A stretch of 64,000 bases of DNA, from the NCBI GenBank assembly GCA_947630715.1, contig CANRIP010000006.1:33694-97693 (forward strand). The letters run 5' to 3'. A program made the translations under genes and the position numbers. This stretch comes from an uncultured Acetatifactor sp. (GTDB lineage Bacteria > Bacillota > Clostridia > Lachnospirales > Lachnospiraceae). Positions 20,095 through 29,840 of the stretch are shown here, one piece after another. The notes beneath the pieces were generated by a model. That model had not been told where the DNA came from. It made no database searches and saw only the letters and a list, made by a program, of their open reading frames with translations. Every line of letters starts with the position of its first letter. Within the stretch, counting starts at the first letter, position 1.

Positions 20095-21801
20095 ATGCTG
20101 GAAAGTTTACATGTGAAAAATCTGGCTCTGATTGAGGAGACGGAGGTGGAATTCGGCCCTGGGCTGAACATTCTCACCGGGGAGACCGGCGCGGGAAAAT
20201 CTCTGCTGATCGGCAGCGTGAATCTGGCGCTGGGAGGTAAATTTGAAAAGGAAATGCTGCGCAAGGGAGCGGACAGCGCGCTGGTGGAGCTGGTCTTTTC
20301 CGCAGACGCCCCCGGGGTGCGGGAATTTCTGGATCAGTCGCAGCTAGAGCAGACCCAGGACGGCAGCCTGACCATCAGCCGCAGGCTCCAGGCGGGAAAG
20401 AGCGTCTGCCGGATCAACGGCGAGATCGTCACCGCCAGACAGGTAAAGGAGCTGGCGGAGCTTTTGATCGATATTCACGGCCAGCATGAACACCAGTCGC
20501 TTTTGAACAAAAAAAGCCATCTGGATATTCTGGACGGTTTCTGCGGCGGGGAGCTGGAGACGCTGGCAGAGGAAGCCGGACGGCTGTATGTGCAGTGCAG
20601 GGAAGGGCGGGAACGGCTGAACCGGGAGACGGTGGATGAAACGTCCCGCAGACGGGAGCAGTCCCTGGCGGAGTTTGAGTGGCAGGAGATCGAGCAGGCC
20701 AAACCGGTTCCCGGGGAGGACGGCGAGCTGGAGAAACAGTACCGGCTGATGGTGAACGGGAAACGGATCCTGGAGGGGCTGACGGAGAGCTACCAGTCCA
20801 CCGGCGGGGATTTCCCGGACGGGGCAAGCGGCGCCTTAAGCCGGGCGCTGCGGGCGCTGCGCGGCGTCTCCGGATACGATGAGAGACTGGGACAGCTAGA
20901 GGAGCAATTATCCCAGGTGGACAGCCTTCTGGCGGATTATAACCGGGAGCTGTCCGAGTATATGCAGGAGAGGGAATTTGACGGAGAGGACTTCGCCCGG
21001 GTGGAGGAAAGGCTCAATCTGCTGAACCGTCTAAAGGAAAAATACGGCGGCACGTTGGAGGATGTGATTCGGTACCAGGAGGAACGAAGGGCGCAACTGG
21101 AAAAATATGAACATTACGATTCCTACCTGGCCAATCTGCAGCAGGAGCTGGCGGAAGCGGAACAGAAGTTTTCGGACGTATGCGGACGGATGTCCAAGAT
21201 CCGCAGACAAAACGCCGCCGTTTTGGCCGGGCAGTTAAAGGAGGCCCTGCGCCAGTTAAATTTCCAGTCGGTGGAATTTGAGATCGCCGTGCGGCCGGAG
21301 GGGACAAGGACGGCCAGAGGCTGGGACGACGTGGAATTTTTGATCTCCACCAACCCCGGCGAAAGCCTGAAACCCTTAAGCCAGGTGGCAAGCGGCGGTG
21401 AATTGTCCAGGGTGATGCTGGCCATTAAAACCGTATCGGCGGGAAAGGACGGGATCGGCACCCTGATTTTTGACGAGATCGACGCGGGGATCAGCGGCAG
21501 AACCGCGTGGAGGGTATCGGAGCAGTTGAACCGGGTAGCGGAAAACACCCAGGTGCTTTGTATTACCCATCTGCCCCAGATCGCCGCTATGGCGGACCGG
21601 CATTTTGTCATTGAAAAAAACAGCACTTCGGACAGCACCATCACGGATATCCGGCCGGTGGACGCCGACGAGAGCACGGGCGAGCTGGCAAGGCTGTTGG
21701 GGAGCGACGCCGCCACGGACGCCGCCTGGTCCAACGCCCAGGAAATGCGGGCTCAGGCGCTGGCATACAAAAAGAATCGTCATGTAAATTTGCGGAATTG
21801 A
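20095..21801 (+). CDS. recN: DNA repair protein RecN
   Basis: MLESLHVKNLALIEETEVEFGPGLNILTGETGAGKS; LIFDEIDAGISGRTAWRV. Confidence 0.97.
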   Translation: MLESLHVKNLALIEETEVEFGPGLNILTGETGAGKSLLIGSVNLALGGKFEKEMLRKGADSALVELVFSADAPGVREFLDQSQLEQTQDGSLTISRRLQAGKSVCRINGEIVTARQVKELAELLIDIHGQHEHQSLLNKKSHLDILDGFCGGELETLAEEAGRLYVQCREGRERLNRETVDETSRRREQSLAEFEWQEIEQAKPVPGEDGELEKQYRLMVNGKRILEGLTESYQSTGGDFPDGASGALSRALRALRGVSGYDERLGQLEEQLSQVDSLLADYNRELSEYMQEREFDGEDFARVEERLNLLNRLKEKYGGTLEDVIRYQEERRAQLEKYEHYDSYLANLQQELAEAEQKFSDVCGRMSKIRRQNAAVLAGQLKEALRQLNFQSVEFEIAVRPEGTRTARGWDDVEFLISTNPGESLKPLSQVASGGELSRVMLAIKTVSAGKDGIGTLIFDEIDAGISGRTAWRVSEQLNRVAENTQVLCITHLPQIAAMADRHFVIEKNSTSDSTITDIRPVDADESTGELARLLGSDAATDAAWSNAQEMRAQALAYKKNRHVNLRN

Positions 21802-21921
21802 AAAAAGAAAGGTTTAAAAAGTACACACACTGTTAAAAATACAGATAGATTACGGCGCGCCATAAGGAAGACAAAGCCTTGTGCAGCCGGAAAAAATCAG
21901 GATGCAGGGAGTGTGTGGAAA

Positions 21922-23274
21922 ATGAACAGGCGGACGGAAAGAGACGTTAGGATCAAGCGGCAGGCGGGACAGGAAATGGTCGTTTTGCTGGAGAACTGGA
22001 AAAAGCGCGCGAGACGTATGAAGATATACCGGTTCTGCCTGTGCCTGACGCTTTTTTTCTGCTGCACGGCGTTGACCGCAACGTTGTATTACAGAATTGA
22101 CAGCAGTATTCCCTCGGTGCTGAATATCCGGGCGGACACAGAGCAGTCTTTCTGCCTGGGGGTGCCGGCGGAGGCTGAGATTGTCAGCGTCAGTGAAAGC
22201 GGGGAAAGCAATATCCCGGCGGGATCGGTGCAGATCGATTTAAGCAGGCCCGTCACCTTAAAGACCGCGCAGGAATCCAGTTACAGGATGCTGGTGAAAC
22301 TGTTCGGTTTTCTGCCTTTTAAAGAGGTGGATATCCAGGTGATCGAGGATCAGGAGCTGATTCCCGTGGGAGCGCCCATCGGCATTTACGTCAAGACGGA
22401 CGGCGTGTTGGTGGTGGGAACCGGGGAATTTCAGGGACTGGACGGCGTCTCCTATTCCCCCTGCCGGTTTGTGCTGAAATCCGGGGATTATATCCGGCGG
22501 GTGGACGGCCAGGATGTGACGGAAAAGGAAGCTTTTATCCAGTGTGTGGAACAAAGCGGCGGCAGGCAGATGAAACTGACGCTGGAGCGGAACGGCGAAA
22601 CCATGGATGTGAGCGTGACGCCGGTGAAGGATGCGGCAGGGGTGTACAAGCTGGGGGTATGGGTCAGGGATAACGCGCAGGGCGTGGGAACCATGACCTA
22701 TATCGACCCCGATGGCAATTTCGGGGCGCTGGGCCACGGGATCAACGACATTGACACCAGCACGTTGATGCATATGGAAAACGGGACGCTGTATCACACG
22801 GATATTGTGGACATCAAGAAGGGAACGGATGGAAATCCCGGAGAAATGACGGGAATGATTGTGTATTCAAAGGACAATATCCTGGGGACCATCACCAGCA
22901 ACAGCAGCAAGGGGATCTTTGGCGTGTGCAATGAAAGCGCCTTACAGCTTGGGGTGCAGGAGCCCCTTCCCATCGGGCTGAAACAGGAGATTGTCAAAGG
23001 GCCGGCCCAGATTCTGTGCACGGTGGAGGACGAGGCCGCCTATTACGATGTGGAAATCACGGCGGTACATCTGGATCATGACAATGTGAACAGAGGCATT
23101 GAGCTGAAAGTCACGGATCCCAGGCTGCTGGAGGTCACCGGCGGCATTGTCCAGGGCATGAGCGGCAGCCCCATCATTCAAAACGGGAAGATCATTGGGG
23201 CCGTCACCCATGTACTGGTGCAGGACAGCGCCAGAGGATACGGGATCTTCATTGAAACCATGCTGGAGCATTGA
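21922..23274 (+). CDS. spoIVB: SpoIVB peptidase
   Basis: PDZ region plus GALGHGINDIDT and GIVQGMSGSPIIQNGKIIGAVTHVLV (Ser protease motif). Confidence 0.95.
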   Translation: MNRRTERDVRIKRQAGQEMVVLLENWKKRARRMKIYRFCLCLTLFFCCTALTATLYYRIDSSIPSVLNIRADTEQSFCLGVPAEAEIVSVSESGESNIPAGSVQIDLSRPVTLKTAQESSYRMLVKLFGFLPFKEVDIQVIEDQELIPVGAPIGIYVKTDGVLVVGTGEFQGLDGVSYSPCRFVLKSGDYIRRVDGQDVTEKEAFIQCVEQSGGRQMKLTLERNGETMDVSVTPVKDAAGVYKLGVWVRDNAQGVGTMTYIDPDGNFGALGHGINDIDTSTLMHMENGTLYHTDIVDIKKGTDGNPGEMTGMIVYSKDNILGTITSNSSKGIFGVCNESALQLGVQEPLPIGLKQEIVKGPAQILCTVEDEAAYYDVEITAVHLDHDNVNRGIELKVTDPRLLEVTGGIVQGMSGSPIIQNGKIIGAVTHVLVQDSARGYGIFIETMLEH

Positions 23275-23315
23275 ACCATGACACCGGAAGAAATTGCGGA
23301 TTGTGTTTCTGCATG

Positions 23316-23348
23316 AAAAATCCTCGGTTGAGTCCGGGGATTTTTTTT
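23316..23348 (+). terminator. Intrinsic terminator after spoIVB
   Basis: AAAATCCTCGG/CCGGGGATTTT stem followed by a run of T. Confidence 0.8.
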
Positions 23349-23458
23349 GGCAAAAAACAAATTTCTATGAATAAATTCAAATAAATAGGAAAATATGAGA
23401 AAAAAACTCAAATATTGTTTACAAAATTGAAAAATGGTATATAATATACAAGTATCAA

Positions 23459-24700
23459 GTGGAGGTTGATGATATGCTAAGTCAATTTACTGTTAAAAAC
23501 TACAAAAGTATCCGTGATGAGATTACATTTGACATGCAGGCAGCAGCTATTTCGGAGCATAACGATAAAATTATTCAAGATGGGAATGGGGAATTGTTTC
23601 TGCCCGTAGCGGTTATCTATGGGCCGAACGGTGGCGGAAAGTCTAATGTACTGGAAGCAATTTATACATTGGCATCTAAAATTTTGCGTCCTCTTTGCGC
23701 AACCTGCGATAAAAGCGACTGCGCATACAAGGCCAGAAAAATTCCTGTGGAACCATTTGCTTTTACGGAAGAAAATAGAAACATGCCTACAAAGTTTGAA
23801 ATTTTCTTTCGGACGCAAGTAGCAGAGTATCGTTATATTCTTCATATTCAGAGAGAAACCGTGATTTATGAAAGCCTTGATAGAGTGAAAATGGAAACGG
23901 GAAGGCGCTCTGCATTGTTTGTCCGTGAAAAAGACAAAATAGATTTGAAAGGCACATTTGTCAAATTTAAGATTAGTGAAGACTTGTCGGAAACTTTGCC
24001 CTTATTGTCATATCTTGGGATTACTTATAAAAAGAACGAAATAGTGAATGACGTGCTGAGTTGGTTTGAAGAATCCATAGACTTTTTAAATTATGGAAAT
24101 CCTTATCAGGAAATGAAAACAGCAATAGCAAAATCTGATAAAATCAAAGAATTAGTGTTGAAAATGATCCGGGAAATGGACTTGGATATTGAAGATTTTC
24201 GTGTGGAAGAAAAGGACGAGGATACGGTAGAGGTGTATACAAAACATATTGTGAATGGAGAGAGTACAGAACTTACGTTATCCGAGGAGTCCAGCGGAAC
24301 AAAAAAGCTATTTGGACTTTTGCCGTATATTGTGCATAGCCTGATCTGCGGAACGACGTTGGTCATTGACGAACTGGACGCAAAAATTCATCCCTTATTA
24401 TTGAAACACATGATTGAACTGTATACGGACATGAATGTAAATAAGGCAAAGGGGCAGTTGATTTTTACCTCCCATGATTTATCAACCATGAACAATGAGG
24501 TTTATCGAAGGGACGAAATTTGGTTTGTGGCAAAGGGAAGGGATCAAAACACCAAGTTATATTCATTGGTAGAGTTTAAGGATGACAATGGTGTGTCAGT
24601 CCGCAAGGATGCAAAATATGATAAACAGTATCTTGAGGGGAAATATGGCGCGGATCCGTATCTGCAAAGGATTATAGATTGGGGGACAGTCAATGCCTAA
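23459..24700 (+). CDS. AAA family ATPase (AbiLi-like partner of RloB)
   Basis: MLSQFTVKNYKSIRDEITFDMQA; Walker A YGPNGGGKSNVLEA; LVIDELDAKIHPLLLKHMIELY; AT-richer than neighbours. Confidence 0.88.
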   Translation: MEVDDMLSQFTVKNYKSIRDEITFDMQAAAISEHNDKIIQDGNGELFLPVAVIYGPNGGGKSNVLEAIYTLASKILRPLCATCDKSDCAYKARKIPVEPFAFTEENRNMPTKFEIFFRTQVAEYRYILHIQRETVIYESLDRVKMETGRRSALFVREKDKIDLKGTFVKFKISEDLSETLPLLSYLGITYKKNEIVNDVLSWFEESIDFLNYGNPYQEMKTAIAKSDKIKELVLKMIREMDLDIEDFRVEEKDEDTVEVYTKHIVNGESTELTLSEESSGTKKLFGLLPYIVHSLICGTTLVIDELDAKIHPLLLKHMIELYTDMNVNKAKGQLIFTSHDLSTMNNEVYRRDEIWFVAKGRDQNTKLYSLVEFKDDNGVSVRKDAKYDKQYLEGKYGADPYLQRIIDWGTVNA

Positions 24701-25409
24701 AAAAGCCGGTATGGAAAAGTGGAAGAAAGAGCGTCGGAAACACTATTTGGAACTCAAAGAATATCGCTACTACATCTTTTGTGAGGGGGAGCAAACAGAG
24801 CCGCAGTATTTTGCAGGATTTAAACGGCTGATTGAGGACAACCCTATCTACAAAGATATGGTATTGATTGAGATTGAGCCTTGTGCAGCAGAAACCATGC
24901 GCGTCATAGGAATGGCGGAAAGATATGTCAAAGAGAATAACATACAAAAGGGTCAAATCTGGTGTGTGTATGATAAGGACAGTTTTCCGGCAGAGCATTT
25001 CAATGGTGTTGTGGAACGAGCGGACTTGTTAAATCAGGATAACTCAGAATTACAATATCATGCAGCGTGGAGTAATGAGTGCATTGAGTTCTGGTTTATA
25101 CTGCATTTTGCTTATTATACCGCTAACAACCACCGGACAGCGTACATAAATTTTTTAAACCATAAGTTTCAGGAACTGGGATTAGGGAAGTATCAGAAGA
25201 ATATGCCGAATCTTTTTGAAATATTAATGGAAAAAGGTAATCCAAAGCTGGCAATACGATACGCCAAGCGGGCTATCAAAGATGGACGAGGTAAAACGCC
25301 AACGGAAATTGCGCCGGGGACAAAGGTGTATGAGCTGGTGGAGGAACTGGCGAAGTATTTGCCGGAAGAAATAAGAAACTGTTTTTGCCAGGAACGTGCG
25401 CAATTTTGA
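24693..25409 (+). CDS. RloB-like protein (AbiLii-like)
   Basis: YYIFCEGEQTEPQYFAGF, WCVYDKDSFP, SNECIEFWFILHF; 8-bp overlap with upstream AAA ATPase. Confidence 0.88.
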   Translation: MPKKAGMEKWKKERRKHYLELKEYRYYIFCEGEQTEPQYFAGFKRLIEDNPIYKDMVLIEIEPCAAETMRVIGMAERYVKENNIQKGQIWCVYDKDSFPAEHFNGVVERADLLNQDNSELQYHAAWSNECIEFWFILHFAYYTANNHRTAYINFLNHKFQELGLGKYQKNMPNLFEILMEKGNPKLAIRYAKRAIKDGRGKTPTEIAPGTKVYELVEELAKYLPEEIRNCFCQERAQF

Positions 25410-25433
25410 CAAAATTGCCAAAATCCGCACGTT
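25393..25433. repeat. Nested inverted repeat at the 3' end of the RloB gene
   Basis: AACGTGCG (25393-25400) / CGCACGTT (25426-25433) enclosing CAATTTT-gac-AAAATTG; no T tract follows. Confidence 0.85.
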
Positions 25434-25538
25434 AGACTTGCAAGCAACTTACCCAATATGATAAAATATGGCTAACCAAGTAGGCGTGATACTTGTACTG
25501 AGCGGCTTATTACAGTTGTATGGTAAGGAGGCAGGAAT

Positions 25539-25898
25539 ATGGCTAAATTAACATCAAAGCAACTGCTATGGATCAGAAACATTGTGATGTTTGCCGGGGT
25601 TCTTATGGCTTTTGTTGTATGGCTGCATGTTCCTTCTACTTTAAAAAATAACCGCCTATACCATATTGGAAATGGAGAGTATACTTTTAAGGAACCTTTT
25701 CTTATTTTCATACTCATGCCTTTACTTGGGCTTATTCCAAGAAAACCGATCGATGAAATCCATACGGATGATATGACAGAGAGAAATAAGATAAAAGAAG
25801 AAATAGAAATAACGTCAAAAAAGACACAAATTATCTGCACTGTAATCGGAACGCTATTAGCATGCGTTATCTTTTTGTTGATGGTGCTGATTGGATAG
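25539..25898 (+). CDS. Small membrane protein, unknown function
   Basis: 119 aa with three hydrophobic segments and RBS AAGGAGG upstream. Confidence 0.6.
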   Translation: MAKLTSKQLLWIRNIVMFAGVLMAFVVWLHVPSTLKNNRLYHIGNGEYTFKEPFLIFILMPLLGLIPRKPIDEIHTDDMTERNKIKEEIEITSKKTQIICTVIGTLLACVIFLLMVLIG

Positions 25899-25905
25899 TT
25901 TCAGA

Positions 25906-25962
25906 AAAAGGAAAGAGAGAGTACTGTAAACCCCGCAGCGGCGCTGTACTCTCTTTTACCTC
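25906..25962 (+). terminator. Likely intrinsic terminator
   Basis: GAGAGTAC...GTACTCTC arms flanked by A-rich and TTTT sequence, after the small membrane protein gene. Confidence 0.55.
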
Positions 25963-26115
25963 TCTTTTCCATAAGCATCGCAAGCGCCCAATGGGTTCTT
26001 TCCACTTTCTGCCACCCCATCAAGCCATTTTCCCGTTCCCGATTGTTTTTGGCCGCATCCATGTATGTCTTTTAGTTCCTTCCCAATGATCTGACAGAGT
26101 GGGTTTCTGACGTCC

Positions 26116-27948
26116 TTATTTGCGCATGGCAGCCCGTTTCCTCAGGGTGGGATCCAGAATTTTCTTGCGGATGCGCAGGCTCCCTGGGGTCACCTCCAGC
26201 AGCTCGTCCGTATCGATAAAATCAAGGGCCTGTTCCAGAGAGAGCAGCTTGGGAGGCGTCAGGCGCAGCGCTTCGTCCGCGCTGGAGGAACGGGTGTTGG
26301 TCAACTGTTTTTTCCGGCAGACGTTGACCTCTATGTCTTCGCTTCGCCCGGTCTGCCCTACAACCATGCCGGCATACACCTTTTCCCCGGGGCCGATGAA
26401 CAAAATGCCGCGCTCCTGAGCGTTGAACAGGCCGTAGGTGATGGCCTCCCCCGCCTCAAAGGCGATGAGGGAGCCCTGTTTTCGGTACTGAATGTCTCCC
26501 TTGAAGGGGGAATAGCCGTCAAACACCGTGTTCATGACGCCGGTTCCCCTGGTATCGGTCAAAAATTCACCCCGGTAGCCGATCAGCCCCCGGGCGGGGA
26601 TGGAAAATTCCAGCCGGGTTCCGGTTCCGCCGGAGATGGATCCCATATTCAAAAGCTCTCCCTTTCTCTGTCCCAGCTTTTCAATCACCACGCCGGAATA
26701 CTCGCTGGGGACGTCGATATAGCAAAGCTCCATGGGCTCCGTTCGTCTGCCGTTCTCATCCGTATGGTACAGCACCTCCGCCTTGCTGACGGCAAACTCA
26801 TATCCCTCTCTGCGCATGCTTTCGATCAAAACGGACAGATGCAGCTCCCCCCGGCCCGAGACTTTGAAACACTCTGTGGAATCCGTTTCCTCCACCCGGA
26901 GGGACACGTCGGTATTCAGCTCCCGGAACAGCCTGTCCCGGATGTGGCGGCTGGTTACATACTTGCCCTCCTGGCCCGCCAGAGGGGAATCGTTGACCAT
27001 AAACTGCATGGCGATAGTAGGCTCGCTGATCTTCTGAAAAGGAATGGGTTTCGGGCATTCGGGGGAGCAGAGAGTGTCGCCGATGTGGATATCGCTGATG
27101 CCGGCGATGGCAACGATGGAGCCAATATCCGCCTGCTTGACCTCTGTTTTTCCCAGGCCGTCAAATTCATAGAGTCGGCTTACCTTGACCCGGGTCTGTT
27201 TGCCGGGCTCATGGTGATTGCAGATCACCACTTCCTGGTTGACGCGGATCTGCCCGTTATCCACCTTTCCCACGCCGATGCGCCCTACATACTCGTTGTA
27301 ATCGATGGTGCTGATCAGCACCTGGGTGCCGGCGTCCGGATCCCCCTCGGGGGCCGGAATATAGTTTAAGATGGTTTCAAACAGCGGTTCCATGCTGACG
27401 CCGGGTTTCTCCATGTCAAGGGAGGCTACGCCGGTTCTGGCGGAGGCGAACACGAAGGGGCAGTCCAGTTGGGAATCGTCGGCGTCCAGTTCCAGAAACA
27501 GATCCAGCACCTCGTCCACAACCTCGCCGGGCCTTGCCTCCGGCCGGTCGATTTTATTGATACATACGATGACGGGCAGCTTAAGCTCCAGCGCCTTGCG
27601 GAGAACGAATTTGGTCTGGGGCATGGCGCCTTCAAAGGCGTCCACCACCAGGATCACGCCGTTTACCATTTTGAGAACGCGCTCCACCTCTCCGCCGAAA
27701 TCCGCGTGGCCGGGCGTGTCAATGATATTAATCTTGGTATTTTTATAAGTGACGGCGGTATTTTTGGACAGGATCGTGATGCCCCGCTCCCGTTCGATAT
27801 CGCCGGAGTCCATGACCCGTTCGGCCACCTCCTGGCCCTCGCGGAACACGCCGCTTTGCTTTAACAGCTCGTCCACCAGAGTGGTTTTGCCGTGGTCTAC
27901 ATGGGCTATGATGGCCACATTCCGCACATCTTCTCTTTTTTGTCTCAT
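26116..27948 (-). CDS. typA: Ribosome-associated GTPase TypA/BipA
   Basis: MRQKREDVRNVAIIAHVDHGKTTLVDELLKQSG...DTPGHADFGGEVERVL; start chosen at internal Met at 27948. Confidence 0.97.
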   Translation of the reverse strand: MRQKREDVRNVAIIAHVDHGKTTLVDELLKQSGVFREGQEVAERVMDSGDIERERGITILSKNTAVTYKNTKINIIDTPGHADFGGEVERVLKMVNGVILVVDAFEGAMPQTKFVLRKALELKLPVIVCINKIDRPEARPGEVVDEVLDLFLELDADDSQLDCPFVFASARTGVASLDMEKPGVSMEPLFETILNYIPAPEGDPDAGTQVLISTIDYNEYVGRIGVGKVDNGQIRVNQEVVICNHHEPGKQTRVKVSRLYEFDGLGKTEVKQADIGSIVAIAGISDIHIGDTLCSPECPKPIPFQKISEPTIAMQFMVNDSPLAGQEGKYVTSRHIRDRLFRELNTDVSLRVEETDSTECFKVSGRGELHLSVLIESMRREGYEFAVSKAEVLYHTDENGRRTEPMELCYIDVPSEYSGVVIEKLGQRKGELLNMGSISGGTGTRLEFSIPARGLIGYRGEFLTDTRGTGVMNTVFDGYSPFKGDIQYRKQGSLIAFEAGEAITYGLFNAQERGILFIGPGEKVYAGMVVGQTGRSEDIEVNVCRKKQLTNTRSSSADEALRLTPPKLLSLEQALDFIDTDELLEVTPGSLRIRKKILDPTLRKRAAMRK

Positions 27949-28270
27949 CTTACAATTTCCTCGCATTCTGCCGCGGCAGGGCGGCTGTTCCAATGTCCTG
28001 TGAACGCTTTGCAAACTGTTACAGTATAGCACTATTTCCGGGAGGGCGCAAGCGCAGGATGCCGATTTTTAAATTCTGGTTGATTTTTATGTTGAAAGGT
28101 ATAATAATAAAGGGGAAAGTGGCGGGAAATCGTGAATCGTGGGGAAATACCGCGATGGAAAAAGATTCTAAAATCTCCTGAAATATAGTATATATATTAA
28201 TATCCACCGGAGAAGGATCTGCCGGGGGATTCATCGAAAAAATATTTAAGCACAAGACGGGAGGACAAGG

Positions 28271-28345
28271 CTGGAACGAAGGTTCCACGCCCCGGAATCC
28301 GGGCGCGACCGGATTCCCCTGGATTGCAGCCGTTACAGCGGCAGA
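28271..28345 (+). promoter_or_regulatory. Structured 5' leader with consecutive hairpins upstream of the SSB-like gene
   Basis: TGGAAC-GAAG-GTTCCA (28272-28287), GGAATCCGG-GCGCGA-CCGGATTCC (28294-28317), then a weaker GCCG...CGGC stem. Confidence 0.6.
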
Positions 28346-28357
28346 AGGAGAGGAAAA

Positions 28358-29014
28358 ATGACGGATAAAGTAATTGAAAACAATCAGGTAACGGTGATGG
28401 GAGAGATCGTCAGCGGTTTCACTTACAGTCACCAGATCTACGGCGAGGGTTTTTATATGATGGATGTCAAGTGCAAGCGTCTGAGCGAAAGCTATGACAC
28501 GATTCCGGTCATGGTGTCGGAGCGCTTGCTGGATGTGACGGCCAACTATGAGGGAGCGCTGATCTGCGTCAACGGGCAGTTCCGGTCCTACAATCGCCAT
28601 GAGGAACACAGGAACCGGCTGGTTTTGTCCGTGTTCGCAAGAGAGATCAGCTTTGTGGAGGAGATGGAGGAAAGCTCCAAGACCAACCAGATTTTTCTGG
28701 ACGGCTATATCTGCAAGGAGCCTATTTACCGTAAGACCCCCCTGGGACGGGAGATCGCGGATCTTCTGCTGGCGGTGAACCGGCCTTACGGCAAATCCGA
28801 TTACATACCCTGCATCTGCTGGGGCAGAAACGCCCGTTATGCCAGCAATTTTAAGGTGGGAGAGCGCTGCGCCGTATGGGGCAGGATCCAAAGCCGTGAA
28901 TATATGAAGAAACTGGACGAGGAGAACGTGGAAAAGCGGGTGGCCTTTGAAGTCTCCGTCAGCAAGCTGGAGATTATGGAAGACGGCGGGGAAAATACGG
29001 AGGAAGAATCTTAA
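28358..29014 (+). CDS. Single-stranded DNA-binding (OB-fold) protein-like
   Basis: VTVMGEIVSGFTYSHQIYGEGFYMMDVKCKR; YICKEPIYRKTPLGREIADLLLAVNRPYGKSDYIPCICWGRNA resembles SSB. Confidence 0.85.
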   Translation: MTDKVIENNQVTVMGEIVSGFTYSHQIYGEGFYMMDVKCKRLSESYDTIPVMVSERLLDVTANYEGALICVNGQFRSYNRHEEHRNRLVLSVFAREISFVEEMEESSKTNQIFLDGYICKEPIYRKTPLGREIADLLLAVNRPYGKSDYIPCICWGRNARYASNFKVGERCAVWGRIQSREYMKKLDEENVEKRVAFEVSVSKLEIMEDGGENTEEES

Positions 29015-29091
29015 GATTTGTTTCATTGCCAGATCCTGGAAAATGTGGTATGCTTACGGAAGCACGGATCCCACACGACGAGAGGTGTATT

Positions 29092-29589
29092 ATGGCAAAA
29101 GGATCAATCTGCATTTATTCCGGGGAGGGACGGGGAAAATCCTCCGCTGCGATCGGGAAGGCCGTACAGGCCGCCACGGAGGGCAGGAGGGTGGTGATCA
29201 TCCAGTTCCTGAAGGGAAAAGGCCTGGAAGACTCCGAATTTTTAAAACGGATGGAACCTGACATCAGGCTGTTCCGGTTTGAGAAATCCGATGAAAATTT
29301 TGAAATGCTGTCCCAGGAGAAGAAGAAAGAAGAGATTGCAAACATCCGAAACGGCTTGAACTACGCAAGAAAAGTGCTGGCCACCGGAGAATGCGATCTT
29401 CTGGTTCTGGACGAAGTGCTGGGGCTGGTGGAAAAGGATATTGTGGACGGCGGAGAGCTGAAGGAGATTCTGGAAAACCGGGGGGAAACCGGGATTATTT
29501 TAACCGGCATCAATCTGCCGGATTCCATCTGTATTCTGGCGGACGAAGTTTCCAAAATCGAGACGGTGAAATTTAAGGTGTGGGAATAA
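29092..29589 (+). CDS. Cob(I)yrinic acid a,c-diamide adenosyltransferase-like P-loop protein
   Basis: MAKGSICIYSGEGRGKSSAAIGKAVQAA; VIIQFLKGKG; DLLVLDEVLGLVEKDIV. Confidence 0.88.
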   Translation: MAKGSICIYSGEGRGKSSAAIGKAVQAATEGRRVVIIQFLKGKGLEDSEFLKRMEPDIRLFRFEKSDENFEMLSQEKKKEEIANIRNGLNYARKVLATGECDLLVLDEVLGLVEKDIVDGGELKEILENRGETGIILTGINLPDSICILADEVSKIETVKFKVWE

Positions 29590-29646
29590 AAGCATTGACA
29601 CTTGTCCGGCAGAATGTTATGATGCAGTTATTAAAACGATAAGGGA

Positions 29647-29815
29647 GATAGAGGTTGCGTTTTTCAGGAGTACTCCTTTTGATGCGGCAGGCGCAGAGGA
29701 AAAGGGAGAAAAGGGAAGGACGCCGAAAGAAGGGATCATCTGCGGATTTCTTCTTGGGCATGCAGTGAAAAACTGCATGACTGTCATCCGGCTGTCTGCC
29801 GGATGGGGCGCTATC
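29647..29815 (+). promoter_or_regulatory. Lysine riboswitch (L-box) aptamer upstream of dapA
   Basis: GATAGAGGTTGCG...AGTACTCC...AAGGACGCCGAAAGAAGG...TGCAGTGAAAAACTGCATGACTGTCATCCGGCTGTCTGCCGGATGGGGCGCTATC; first and last segments pair as P1. Confidence 0.92.
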
Positions 29816-29840
29816 AAGGGAAATCCTCTTTGGGAATTTT

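Noticed and set aside
23278-23316. 12-codon ORF MTPEEIADCVSA after spoIVB
   Set aside because: Too short to support as a gene; no conservation data available.
26764-27369. 201-aa plus-strand ORF
   Set aside because: Lies opposite typA; compositional artefact of GC-rich coding sequence.
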